This document shows positions 26,097 to 35,711 of a DNA stretch of 64,000 nt, piece by piece. The DNA is from Idiomarina aquatica. GTDB taxonomy: Bacteria > Pseudomonadota > Gammaproteobacteria > Enterobacterales > Alteromonadaceae. Under the pieces are notes generated by a model that was not told the origin of the DNA, made no database searches, and saw only the letters and a program-made list of their open reading frames with translations. The stretch covers positions 620,001-684,000 of the forward strand of contig NZ_PIPS01000001.1 in the NCBI RefSeq assembly GCF_003987185.1, given 5' to 3'. Each line of letters begins with the position of its first letter. Position 1 is the first letter of the stretch. Both the position numbers and the translations under genes were made by a program.

Positions 26097-26194
26097 TGGA
26101 TGAAAAACAGTTAGACGCTATTTCTGAACAAAAACTATAACCATAAAAGGATACTAACTGTTTTTTCTTTCACTGCTTCATAGCGACAATATTC

Positions 26195-27801
26195 GTGACT
26201 CCCGTTGCTCAATCTCAGGACAAAGCTTTAGAAACTCAAGCCGTCAGCCAGCCTGCTATCGTAGAAATACAGGTTGTTTCTCCGGACGGTAAAACTATCG
26301 CTAATGTTTACAACATTTCTGGCGACTCACAACAGACCGTTGTATCGCCGTTTGGTAAAGTCGAGTTGACCACTATTCTTAAGCTGAAAAATACCGCCGA
26401 ACGCATCGCGAAGTTGCACTGGCTTAATCCCGACAGAATTCTTGTTAGTGCCGATTATCTCGAGCATTTAGGCGGCAGTTTAGTGAGCGTGATAATTATT
26501 TTCTGTCTGCCTACAAAATTAATGTCTATAGCGGGCAGTCAGAGTAATATGCCCCCAGCCTTAAAAAAACCAGTTACTTTACTGGAGACTCTACCGGTCT
26601 GTCACTTGTTGGGGTAACCGTTGAAGACATAACGCGTTCATTCTTTTTGTCGCACTAAAAAGCTAGAGGCCAATCGGCTCTTATAAAATGCTGAACGAAG
26701 ACAGCTTTACGCTCGTGCTGTACGAGCCGAAGAAAAATGCTCTTATAGTGAAAACCTATGAACAATGCGATACCGAGCAAGTATGGCGCTTATCGTTAAA
26801 TATCCATGAATGGGTTGAGCCGCTATTTGTTAACGATGAATACGATGTCATCCGCGTGCTCGAAAATAAGGGTGAAGTAACTGGTTTCAGCTTTATTGCT
26901 GACTTGCCGGATGTTAAATAAATTGCCCCAGCCTACCAGCAGCGCCAACAGTTGGTTGAACAAACCTTTAAGGGACTTAACCTCCTGCTGTTATGAATCG
27001 CATGTTAACTAAGGGCTTTTCCGCCCCGGCACCATCGCATCTTTATTTTGCTGACCTAACAAACAAATCCGGTGGTTTGTGGATAGCGTTACAGCCAGTA
27101 TTAGAAAACCAATCCTTCCCTGCAAAAGAGTCGATTGAGTTTGAGACTCAAGACGGTTTTAAAGTTAGCGATTACCTGATAAACGGCGGAAATGCCGAAC
27201 GTCCGTTGATGGTCATGCCGCACGATGAACCAGCGTCTCACGACTCGCAAGTGTTTTCAACACTTGAATATATGTTCTTTAACGCCGGTTACGCGGTATA
27301 GCGGGTAAACTTCCGCGATTCATCGGGCTTTGGCGCTAATTACGAAGCATAAGGCTATGGCCAAATGGGATCAGTTGATGCAGCGATATCTTAGACGGTG
27401 TAAACTGGGTGCAAGAGCAAGGGCAGGCAAGCACCGATGATAGTTGGATGGAGGGTTGCTCTATGGTGGTTATGTCTCGTTATACGCAGGAACTAAAACA
27501 CCTAATAATTTTAACTGCTACGTTTCCGTTGCCGGCGTCAGCGATATCAACACAATTTTAAATGACGCCGGCGCTAACGAGACAGCTGAAATGGTCGACA
27601 TTACTGGTGCATGGAACCGTCAATGTGGTAGTTCCTGACGACCAGTCCGAAGCGTTTTATGACGCTGCGGCGCAGTACAATTTGCCGGTTGAATTGTTAT
27701 TGTTAGAAGATGGTACACTCTCATTATTCAGTAACACGAATCGTAAACAGGCGTTTGAACGTACTGCGATGTTTGTGCGGGATAATATTGATAAGCCCTA
27801 A
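26195..27801 (+). pseudogene. Decayed S9-family prolyl oligopeptidase/hydrolase
   Basis: Five fragments in shifting frames read in order as one secreted S9-type peptidase: an N-terminal beta-propeller-like part (26195-26480), 'PKKNALIVKTYEQCDTEQVW' (26688-26921), 'SIEFETQDGFKVSDYLI...RPLMVMPHDEP' (26993-27301), a 'LYGGYVSLYAGTKTP' nucleophile-elbow remnant (27444-27638) and a C-terminal 'PDDQSEAFYDAAAQYNLPVELLLLEDGT' part (27562-27801). There are frameshifts near 26485 and around 27300-27450 and several stops. The nucleophile elbow is broken and the catalytic His after 'EDGT' is Leu. Non-functional. Confidence 0.8.
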
Positions 27802-27945
27802 TTTGTCTAACTTTGGTGTAAAATGAGTCAAACTTTAATACGAGAGCCTATTTCAGCTTATCCCTTAGTTTGCACACCAAGAGTTAATACAGAAGAGCTT
27901 TAAGTCACTGGGTAACAATGTAGTAGTGAGCAAAGATGCTAGAAC

Positions 27946-28951
27946 GGGGCGAGAGCGTGAACGTTTTTTAAGCATTCACGATTAAGTCCAGCACCTCCTC
28001 GCTCATAGTAGCCAGCTTCTGTTTGCGATTAACGCTCGCTTTTATCATCTTCTCGCATTGTCACATCGAGAACCCAATGCAGTCGCTTTTCAACGCCCCA
28101 ATGGGCGCGCACTGTACTGTAAAATTGCTCAGCCGATAAGACATCGTAGGCGGGATATTCAATATGGCCATGCTCTTGCTCAAGGTGCCCAGGTTCGTTG
28201 CTGTCACTGAGTTCGAATGCATCCTGAAGTGCCTGATATAGCGATTTTTGGTTCTTTTTCACTGCTATGCTGTAGTGGGCTTTCTTCTTGACTATGATCT
28301 TTACGATTTACTTTTAGCAACTCATGGCGTCAAGCGTCAACATCGCGCCTTCTAATTCTAATAGCTCCACTAATTCAGATACAGCGGTAATCTCATTCGA
28401 CTTTTCATGGGTTCGTCGCTGCCCTAAGACCACACCGTTTTTAGTAGCAAACGCACTTATCATGTGCATTGTGGATTGCCTGTCGTTGCGCTTGTATGAG
28501 CGACGTAGCGTCTTACCATCAGCGGCAACCATTTCTTTATCAGTAAGTTTTTCGGTCGCCTGCATCCACCGAATAAAACGCTGATGGAGTGATTGCGGGT
28601 CGATACGATAAACAAACCTGCCAATGGTGGCATGGACCGGTATGCCATGACTAAAATAACCGTAGTCTTTCAACCACTCCATTCGCAAGTGGCCAAAATC
28701 TTCGATTTCTTCCCAGCCTTCTGCGCCGGAAATAAGCGCAGTCAGCGTCAAAAAAAGGACATCAAACAGTCCATAGGTTACTTTTGATGCTTGCCTTGGG
28801 CCTTCTATGTCGGCAAAGTGGTCAGTCAGTAAAGTTAGGCTCAGTGGGGCTCTCCGTAAAAGAGAGAATATGATCACGACTAGAGCAGATCGTCAAATCG
28901 AACGATTATTTAGCTGTTTAACTGGTTAAAAAGTGTTCACGATTTCGCCCT
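27946..28951 (-). mobile_element. ISAs1-family insertion sequence remnant
   Basis: Ends are imperfect inverted repeats of 26 bp: 27946-27971 (GGGGCGAGAGCGTGAAC...) and the reverse complement of 28926-28951 (AGGGCGAAATCGTGAAC...). Inside is a broken ISAs1-type transposase. At about 1.0 kb it is shorter than a full ISAs1 element, consistent with an internal deletion. I could not make out a target-site duplication. Confidence 0.75.
28029..28877 (-). pseudogene. ISAs1-family DDE transposase, disrupted
   Basis: Frame 28314-28877 gives the N-terminal half ('DHFADIEGPRQASKVTYGLFDVLFLTL', 'VAADGKTLRRSYKRNDRQSTMHMISAFA', 'EKSNEITAVSELVELLELEGAMLTLDAM'), then a stop and frameshift. Frame 28029-28262 gives 'KKNQKSLYQAL' and, after an internal deletion of roughly 100 residues, 'RAHWGVEKRLHWVLDVTMREDDK'. 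The last piece carries the C-terminal catalytic Glu region. Inactive. Confidence 0.85.
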
Positions 28952-29204
28952 GCCACATACCCCATTATAAATTAGTAGTTTTTATTTCGGACGCTAGGTA
29001 TAGTCTGATAAAGTCTAGAATCAGAACCACTGAAAACCATTAATTCGTAATTTTCAACTACCATGATAGTTTACTTAACCTGAAATAGCTCGGTTATTGT
29101 AGAAAGAATCGCCAGATTGTTTTAACATTTTATATGAGTTAAGGAAGTAAAAATATTATGAAATGTCATAAAAAATACATAGGTTGGCTGAAGCTACTAT
29201 AAAA
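28952..29204. other. AT-rich intergenic region with no recognisable feature
   Basis: Between the IS remnant and the aminotransferase gene. Base composition shifts from mixed to AT-rich here. I see no open frame, repeat or clear promoter consensus. Confidence 0.5.
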
Positions 29205-30308
29205 ATGAAGAATATACCTGTAACCAAACCCTATCTACCGAGCCGTGAGAGACTTGAACGTTATATTGATGGAATTTATGAACGAGAATGGTTAACAAAC
29301 AATGGTACCTTGGTTCAAGAACTTACTAGAAGGTTAGAAGACTACCTTGGAGTTGAAAATTTACTGTTAGTTTCAAACGGAACATTAGCGCTACAAATTG
29401 CATACAGGGCTCTCGATATAAGTACAACAGAAGACTACGAAACATCTGAAGCAATAACTAGCCCGTTTAGCTTTATTGCAACAGCTAGTTCATTAAAATG
29501 GGAAGGTATTAAGCCTGTATTTGCTGATATCGATCCAGATACCTGGTGCCTAGACCCCAAAAAGGCAGAACAAGCTATAACACCTAACACTAAAGCGATC
29601 GTACCGGTACATGTTTTTGGCAACGCATGTGACGTTGAAATGCTCGGGCAAGTAGCTAAAAAGCACAATTTAAAAATAATATATGACGCCGCCCATGCTT
29701 TTGGTATTAAATATAAAAATACAAGTATATTAAAGCACGGAGACGCTGCAACATTAAGCTTTCATGCAACTAAAATTTTTCATACGGCGGAGGGAGGTGC
29801 TATTATTTTTAAAGAAAAGTCAACATTTGAAAAGGCGAAAAAGCTTATTAATTTTGGCATCACAGGTCCAACAAGTATTGAAAGCTTGGGTATTAATGCA
29901 AAAATGAACGAATTTCAAGCTGCCATAGGTTTGAGTGTTTTAGATGATATAGAAAGAATTATAGAAAAAAGACTGGATATATATAAACAATACATAAATA
30001 GTTTAAACGATAAAGTAACACAACCAGTCTGGAATGAGTCAGCAACCAAAAACGGGGGCTATTTCCCTATATTATTTAATTCCGAGGAAAAAGTACTACT
30101 TACTCAGAAAAAACTAGATGATATGGGAATATGCAGCAGGCGGTATTTCTTCCCCTCGCTCGACACAATAAGTTCTCTCACAAATGAAGGTAAGCCACAA
30201 CCTATTTCAAAGTCAATATCAAGAAGAATTTTGTGTTTGCCAATATATCACGACTTAACAAAAAACAAAGCACTCGAAATTATTAAAATAATAAATGATT
30301 TTTCGTAA
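29205..30308 (+). CDS. DegT/DnrJ/EryC1/StrS-family sugar aminotransferase
   Basis: About 367 residues of a PLP-dependent aminotransferase making amino-sugars from keto-sugar nucleotides. 'IPVTKPYLPSRERLERYIDGI', 'WLTNNGTLVQEL', 'SNGTLALQIAYRAL', 'VPVHVFGNACDVE', 'IIYDAAHAFG' and the PLP-lysine region 'SFHATKIFHTAEGGAI' are all present. ATG at 29205 gives the family N-terminus; TTG at 29184 is an alternative. Markedly AT-rich compared with the flagellar genes, suggesting transfer. Its sugar substrate cannot be told from sequence; a role in surface or flagellin glycan synthesis fits the neighbours. Confidence 0.88.
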   Translation: MKNIPVTKPYLPSRERLERYIDGIYEREWLTNNGTLVQELTRRLEDYLGVENLLLVSNGTLALQIAYRALDISTTEDYETSEAITSPFSFIATASSLKWEGIKPVFADIDPDTWCLDPKKAEQAITPNTKAIVPVHVFGNACDVEMLGQVAKKHNLKIIYDAAHAFGIKYKNTSILKHGDAATLSFHATKIFHTAEGGAIIFKEKSTFEKAKKLINFGITGPTSIESLGINAKMNEFQAAIGLSVLDDIERIIEKRLDIYKQYINSLNDKVTQPVWNESATKNGGYFPILFNSEEKVLLTQKKLDDMGICSRRYFFPSLDTISSLTNEGKPQPISKSISRRILCLPIYHDLTKNKALEIIKIINDFS

Positions 30309-30374
30309 AAATAGTCTTGGATGAGAAAGCAATTTATTTAAGCTTGCCTAACAATAAATTAATTAAGAGGTAAA

Positions 30375-31247
30375 ATGTCTATTAATTTAAATAATATAAA
30401 CAAGGTCTCACCGTTTTTTGTGTTAGGAAACCCTCGTTCTGGAACTTCTATGTTTCGTATGATGTTAAATTCTCATCCTAAAGTAGCTGTGCCTCCAGAA
30501 TGTGGGTTTCTAGAATGGTTAGCATATGAGTATAATCACGCAGTCGTTAAGCCAGATATATATAAAAAGTTTGCAAAATCTGTTTATAACACTCGAAAAT
30601 TTGAAACTTGGGATATAGACTATGATTTTCTATTGGGCACGATTGAGGAAAACCGACCAAGAGACTATCGAGAACTATGCTTATGTGTTTATTTAGCATA
30701 TGCAAAAAAATCAGAAAAAAAAATTTCATTAATTGGCGATAAAAATAACTATTACCTTAAAAAGGTTGAATTTCTTGATGATAACTTCCCTACTTCAAAA
30801 AAAATATTTCTCATAAGGGATGGACGAGATGTAGCTTGTTCATATTTAGAACTGAAAAAGTATAAAAGAAGCTCAAAATATTTTCCAAACTTAACAGATA
30901 ATCTTTCCGATATAGCGAAAGAGTGGTCAGAAAATGCGGCTATTGCTTTTGATTATCAGGAAAAAGGCGCACTAGTAATTTCCTATGAGAAATTATTAAT
31001 ACACCCCGAGTCTACTTTGACAAGAGTCTGCCATTATCTTGGTGTCGATTATTCGAAAAAAATGCTTCATTTTGCAAATTTTAACGACGAGCCCAAGAGC
31101 TTTTTGCAGTGGAAGCAGAAAACAACATTAGAAATACAAGTTAAAAACACAGGAAAATATAAAGATAATTTAAACGCAGCCCAAGTCTCGGAATTCGAAA
31201 AAATCGCAAATAAAATGCTCATACAGTGGGGTTATAAGAAAAAATAA
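30375..31247 (+). CDS. Sulfotransferase family protein
   Basis: 290 residues with the PAPS 5'-phosphosulfate loop 'VLGNPRSGTSMFRMMLNSHP' at residues 16-35, and a 3'-phosphate-binding region with 'KIFLIRDGRDVACSYLELKKY' (Arg-Asp-Gly-Arg) and a later 'EKLLIHPESTLTRVCHYLGVDYS'. These are hallmarks of PAPS-dependent sulfotransferases. AT-rich like its upstream neighbour, with a GAGG ribosome site. The acceptor is unknown; a glycan in the adjacent flagellin-glycosylation island is a reasonable guess. No PAPS synthesis genes are in the window. Confidence 0.88.
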   Translation: MSINLNNINKVSPFFVLGNPRSGTSMFRMMLNSHPKVAVPPECGFLEWLAYEYNHAVVKPDIYKKFAKSVYNTRKFETWDIDYDFLLGTIEENRPRDYRELCLCVYLAYAKKSEKKISLIGDKNNYYLKKVEFLDDNFPTSKKIFLIRDGRDVACSYLELKKYKRSSKYFPNLTDNLSDIAKEWSENAAIAFDYQEKGALVISYEKLLIHPESTLTRVCHYLGVDYSKKMLHFANFNDEPKSFLQWKQKTTLEIQVKNTGKYKDNLNAAQVSEFEKIANKMLIQWGYKKK

Positions 31248-31330
31248 AAAACCGTTTTATTTCTCTTCAGCAACACCTCATTCGAAAAAACCGGCCGTTA
31301 GAAGGAGATTATTGACATGCTATTTGACAT

Positions 31331-33052
31331 TTAGATTATATTAATAATATCCTCTAGAGACGTACCTGACCCTTCTATGATTTCGACTCGTTCCTTTGCA
31401 CGCTCTCTTTTAGAATTATAGTAGTTATAATCGGTCAACTTGATCAGCTCTTCCAGATACTCATTCCAATCTGATACAACAAAAGCATTTCCGGCATTTG
31501 CCGCTACGTCGTTGTCGGGCAGTGTCACCACCGGAATATGATTATAGATCGCGGCACGCGCACCATACCCTCCACCGAGACGCTCTGGGTTAAGAAAGAC
31601 GTCACAGTGAGACAGTTTTGAGGACAGATTATCAACATAACCATTAAAAGTACTGTTTTCCCGCAAATTAGTATAACTAGTTAAATCTATATCTTTGGAT
31701 TCTATTGGACCGAAAAATTCAATTTTATTACCCATAGAGCACCATTTATCGCATATTAACAGAAACTCTGCGCTAAGCTCATAAGTCAATCTATTCCCAA
31801 CCACACAAGCAACTAAAGATTTTATATTTACCATTTCGGTCGGCTTAGGCGATACATTAACATCAAGAAAGTTCCTTAATGACAAGTATTTAACATCTTT
31901 TTTTAAGTTACTAATTACTGATTTTACGTTGTCACTATTCGACCCTTGCCTAATAAGATAGTAATCAGGCTTACAAAACTGAGCATGCGCTGTCGTCGGC
32001 ATCATTATTTTTTTTGAGGGTATCTCTAGCGACTCTAAAGCAACGTTGTCAGCTATAGTCCAAACACTTTCGGGTCGAATTGACACTAATAACTCTGATA
32101 ATTTTTTTATGGTTTCACTAAGTGATGAACTATCGAATTGAAAATACCTATTTATCGGCAATCCAATTTCAGTAGAAGCCAGATTTGGCGCCAATTTATT
32201 TCCCCTTATTGGCATCACCCATCCGCTAGCCTTAGTATCTGGGAGGATATCATTTGTGTTAATGACATAGCTCGTTCTTTTGGTTTTTTTAAGTGCTTGA
32301 AGTAACGAAATTAACATTCTCGTGGGAGCATGAGATCTCGACAGAACTTGGGGAACAACAATTAAAACCACATCCGGCTCTACATCATATTCAACTTTTA
32401 TTCTGTCTATTGCTATTGAGTTATACGCGTGAATGAATTCAGAGTTTTTAATCCCTTCTTTAATCCTACCGGAGAATAGCAACGCATGGATTTGTTTCAT
32501 CAAAGGAAAACATTTATCTTTTGAATTTTTCTCTCTCCTAATATAATTAAAATAATCAAGTGGAGTTAGAATAGTGAAGTTAAAAACCAACTGCAAAGAG
32601 AACAACATAGTTTTATGGTACAATCCATAAAACAAAGCAATGCACTTAAAGTATTCAATAAGAATGCTTGAGTAAAAACTCCCCAAACTCATAACTTGCG
32701 CAATGCTCTTAATTAATTTCTCTTGCTCTAGCTCGGTTAGCTCGGCCTCATTGTCAAATGATGAAGCTATATAACTCAGTAATATGTTACCACTTTTGTT
32801 CGTTTTATCATTATTTATAAAAAAAGTTTTACTACCCTCGTTCCCATTTAAAACTCTCCGAAATGAGCGGATCAGCCATGGGTCACTCAAGTTAGATGCA
32901 TGAGCCTCTATAAAGTAGCTATCAACTTCCCCCTCACAGCAAAAACTTAATAAAGAACTCCAATCTCTCATGTAGCTTTCAATAGATAATTCTATCGTTC
33001 TAACTAAGTTTGCATCACCATCAAAAATTTTAATTAAAATTTTACGCTCCAT
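31331..33052 (-). CDS. Putative GT-B glycosyltransferase
   Basis: 573 residues. The C-terminal half resembles a GT4-like donor domain: 'IKSLVACVVGNRLTYELSAEFL', 'KIEFFGP', 'FNGYVDNLSSKLSHCDVFLNPERLGGGYGARAAIYNHIPVVTL', where the FLNP-GGG-G-A-A pattern is the usual sugar-nucleotide-binding region. The N-terminal half is unrecognised and rich in helices. ATG at 33052 follows AAGGTGA; a TTG at 33073 is less likely. Directly downstream of pseI, so probably transcribed with the pseudaminic-acid genes, but AT-rich compared with pseB-I. Substrate unknown. Confidence 0.7.
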   Translation of the reverse strand: MERKILIKIFDGDANLVRTIELSIESYMRDWSSLLSFCCEGEVDSYFIEAHASNLSDPWLIRSFRRVLNGNEGSKTFFINNDKTNKSGNILLSYIASSFDNEAELTELEQEKLIKSIAQVMSLGSFYSSILIEYFKCIALFYGLYHKTMLFSLQLVFNFTILTPLDYFNYIRREKNSKDKCFPLMKQIHALLFSGRIKEGIKNSEFIHAYNSIAIDRIKVEYDVEPDVVLIVVPQVLSRSHAPTRMLISLLQALKKTKRTSYVINTNDILPDTKASGWVMPIRGNKLAPNLASTEIGLPINRYFQFDSSSLSETIKKLSELLVSIRPESVWTIADNVALESLEIPSKKIMMPTTAHAQFCKPDYYLIRQGSNSDNVKSVISNLKKDVKYLSLRNFLDVNVSPKPTEMVNIKSLVACVVGNRLTYELSAEFLLICDKWCSMGNKIEFFGPIESKDIDLTSYTNLRENSTFNGYVDNLSSKLSHCDVFLNPERLGGGYGARAAIYNHIPVVTLPDNDVAANAGNAFVVSDWNEYLEELIKLTDYNYYNSKRERAKERVEIIEGSGTSLEDIINII

Positions 33053-33074
33053 ATTCACCTTGTTTTTAAGCAAG

Positions 33075-34127
33075 TCAAAATTTTACTTTACTTAATGCTA
33101 CAGCCATGTTTTTCGTTATATTATCTTTTACTTTTTTCCCTAACAAGTTTTTTATATATTTAGGCGCTAGCCCATACCCCGGTCTGACGCTCCGAATACA
33201 GTCTTCTGTGATGACCTCACCTGCCTTCATGTCTTTCACAAAATAGAGTGACCGCCTGAATTTGACATTACCCTGCTCACTTGACTTTCTGCCATAATCT
33301 ACCTTTCCAAGCGCGGCTTTTGCGGTCTTGGTGTCTCGACACAGCGCCGCCAGCTCCGCCGGCTCTAATGAAAAACTGTCATCCGGGCCGCCGCCGTTTC
33401 TGTCCAGCGTAAAGTGCTTCTCAATAATGCTTGCGCCGAGCGCAGCACTGACGATGGCCGTGGTGTTGTCCAGCGTGTGGTCTGACAGGCCGGTCAGCAC
33501 GCCGAACCGCTCTTTCATATCCACCAGCGTTTTGAGATTATAATCTTCTGCCGGAGCCGGATAGCCACTCACACAATGTAAGATAGCCAATTCTTTACAA
33601 CCCGCTCCGCGGGCTGCGTCTATGGCTTCCTGTATTTCTTCATCGTTCGCCATACCGGTTGAGATAATCATCGGCTTACCGGTGCGGGCAACGTACTCAA
33701 TCAGCGGCAGGTCTACCGCTTCAAAAGAAGCAATTTTGTACGCCGGCGCATTCAAATCTTCCAGTAAATCAACAGCCGTGTTATCGAACGGTGAACTGAA
33801 GATGGTAATACCCTCTTTACGGGCATGTTCAAAGAGTGGCTTATGCCATTCCCAGGGCGTATGGGCCTCTTCGTAAAGCTCGTACAGCGTTCGGCCGTCC
33901 CAAAGACCGCCCTCTATCTTAAAGTCAGACGAATCACAATCCAGAGTGATGGTGTCCGGGCGATACGTTTGCAGCTTAACCGCATCCGCTCCCGCCCTTT
34001 TTGCTTCAGATATAATCTTTAATGCGGTCTCGATATTGCCGTTATGATTCGCTGATAGCTCTGCAATTATATAAGGCGGCATATCGGCCGATATCAAACG
34101 CCCGTTGATATTAAATTCCTGTTTCAT
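33075..34127 (-). CDS. pseI: Pseudaminic acid synthase PseI
   Basis: 350 residues of the NeuB/sialic acid synthase family: condenses 6-deoxy-AltdiNAc with PEP. 'YIIAELSANHNGNIETALKII', 'AGADAVKLQTYRPDTITLD', 'PAYKIASFE', 'KPMIISTGMAN', and 'LSDHTLDNTTAIVSAALGASIIEKHFTLDR', then an antifreeze-like SAF domain ('RRSLYFVKDMKAGEVITEDCIRSVRPG'). PseI rather than NeuB is chosen because pseB, C, F, G and H are all upstream. Overlaps pseH by 17 bp. Confidence 0.92.
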   Translation of the reverse strand: MKQEFNINGRLISADMPPYIIAELSANHNGNIETALKIISEAKRAGADAVKLQTYRPDTITLDCDSSDFKIEGGLWDGRTLYELYEEAHTPWEWHKPLFEHARKEGITIFSSPFDNTAVDLLEDLNAPAYKIASFEAVDLPLIEYVARTGKPMIISTGMANDEEIQEAIDAARGAGCKELAILHCVSGYPAPAEDYNLKTLVDMKERFGVLTGLSDHTLDNTTAIVSAALGASIIEKHFTLDRNGGGPDDSFSLEPAELAALCRDTKTAKAALGKVDYGRKSSEQGNVKFRRSLYFVKDMKAGEVITEDCIRSVRPGYGLAPKYIKNLLGKKVKDNITKNMAVALSKVKF

Positions 34128-34635
34128 CGTTAACCTCTCTCATTTGCCAGCTTTTTCGCAATAAACCAAAGCTGACAACATCATGATATTTTTTACCGTC
34201 AAAATGCTGCTCGGCGTGGTAACCCTCTTCAATAAAACCCAGCTTTGTATGGAAACGCCGCGACCTTTCATTAAAGCCCAGCGCCTCACCACAGACTTTA
34301 TGGAGTCCTAATTCATTAAATCCATAATTAAGCGCAGCTCTACCCAAGGCCTGGCCGGCTCCTCTTTCTGCATCCGGAGAAAGGTAAAACCCCCAGTCAC
34401 AGACGTTGTCACACGTTTTTGGCGTAAACTTAATAAACCCTCGTGGTGTCCCGTTTTTCTCATAGATTAACAGGTGATGGCGCCCCGACTGTTCATTGGC
34501 GATAAACCAGCTCAGGTGCTCCTGCCAGGTGATTTCATGGGTCGTGTACATATACTGTCTGACATCAGGGTGATTTCGCCATTCCAACACAGCTTCCAAA
34601 TCTGATTGCCGTAGAGGCCGAATATGCTCACTCAT
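34111..34635 (-). CDS. pseH: UDP-4-amino-4,6-dideoxy-AltNAc N-acetyltransferase PseH
   Basis: 174-residue GNAT acetyltransferase ('IRPLRQSDLEAVLEWRNHPDVRQYMYTTHEI', 'GFYLSPDAERGAGQALGRAALNYGF', 'LHKVCGEALGFNERSRRFHTKLGF'). Adds the second N-acetyl group in pseudaminic acid synthesis. Order pseG-pseH-pseI and 4-bp overlap with pseG support the assignment. In some bacteria this position is fused to PseG; here it is separate. Confidence 0.88.
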   Translation of the reverse strand: MSEHIRPLRQSDLEAVLEWRNHPDVRQYMYTTHEITWQEHLSWFIANEQSGRHHLLIYEKNGTPRGFIKFTPKTCDNVCDWGFYLSPDAERGAGQALGRAALNYGFNELGLHKVCGEALGFNERSRRFHTKLGFIEEGYHAEQHFDGKKYHDVVSFGLLRKSWQMREVNDETGI

Positions 34636-35711
34636 GTCAATTTACCCTCTAATTTATTGACAATCTCACTCACTCCCGAGCCGGAGCTCAGCTTTGCTGC
34701 TTTGTCGCTCATTGCAAACCGTAATTCGCCATCGGTCACCTGAGAAAGCGCCTCATGTATCTGAGAAACCTCTGTCTGAATCGCGACACCTTCTTCAGCA
34801 AGACTCTGGGCAATACCGCGCTGATTCTCCGCCAACACCAGCATAATGGTCGGCAATCCCAGACAACAACGCTCCCAGGAGGTGCTGCCGGCAGCGCCGA
34901 TGGCAACATCGGCCTGGCTCATCAGCTCGGCCATATTACTCACCCCTTGTTTGACCGTGACCTTAAAGCGCAACGATGCAGCTTGCTGTTGTATCTTCTC
35001 AAGCCAGGGGTTTTGCTGGCCCAGCACGACGGTCATCGTAACCGAGTCAGACAGAGAGCTGGCTTCCAGTGCATCCAGCACGTCGCCGGTAACGTTGTCC
35101 TTATCAACCCCGCCCAGACTGATTAATAATTGGCGAAGCTCCGTACGTTGACGACGGCGGCTCAGGCTTTCCTCACGCCACTTTGCGAACTCAGGACGCA
35201 GCAGCGCATACTGCGGCCCAATCAACCGGACGCATTCTTTTGGCACCAGCTTGTCGTAGTCGTCGGCACGACGCCCCATATTCTGGTCGAGCAAGATATC
35301 ACACTGATGCGCCCGGTCAGCCAGGTCATCGATGACCAGCACATGACGACAGGATTTTCGAAGCCGGGTTTCCCATGGCGCACCAACACCGTAATGGTCA
35401 ACAACCAGCCAGTCACACCCATTTGGCTGTAATACCGCCAGTGTGTCCTCACTGTCTTGTTGCTGCCCTCCCGGGAGCCAGTGGCTGTGGACGTACTCGT
35501 CCGGCGCGGCGGTGACTGACTCAGGTAAGGGCAAAGCATGGACGCGATAGCCTTTATCCTCAATCAGGGCTATCAGGTGACCCGGCTGTTCACGTACAAT
35601 AAATTCGCAGTCATGTCCGCGGTCTTTCAGTGCATCGGCGAGGGTAAGGCAGCGCATGGTATGCCCTGAGCCGATTTCAAAAGACGCGTCAACCCGAAAA
35701 ACAACCTTCAT
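34632..35711 (-). CDS. pseG: UDP-6-deoxy-AltdiNAc hydrolase PseG
   Basis: 359 residues. 'VVFRVDASFEIGSGHTMRCLTLADAL' is the PseG N-terminal nucleotide-sugar motif, with the catalytic His in 'GSGHTMRC'; C-terminal GT-B half has 'LLISLGGVDKDN' and 'ADVAIGAAGSTSWERCCLGLPTI'. Removes UDP to give the free sugar used by PseI. ATG at 35711 gives the family N-terminus and overlaps pseF by 4 bp. Confidence 0.92.
   Translation of the reverse strand: MKVVFRVDASFEIGSGHTMRCLTLADALKDRGHDCEFIVREQPGHLIALIEDKGYRVHALPLPESVTAAPDEYVHSHWLPGGQQQDSEDTLAVLQPNGCDWLVVDHYGVGAPWETRLRKSCRHVLVIDDLADRAHQCDILLDQNMGRRADDYDKLVPKECVRLIGPQYALLRPEFAKWREESLSRRRQRTELRQLLISLGGVDKDNVTGDVLDALEASSLSDSVTMTVVLGQQNPWLEKIQQQAASLRFKVTVKQGVSNMAELMSQADVAIGAAGSTSWERCCLGLPTIMLVLAENQRGIAQSLAEEGVAIQTEVSQIHEALSQVTDGELRFAMSDKAAKLSSGSGVSEIVNKLEGKLT

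Noticed and set aside
33075-34127. Sialic acid synthase NeuB
   Set aside because: Complete pseudaminic acid gene set upstream and no neuA/neuC; PseI fits better.
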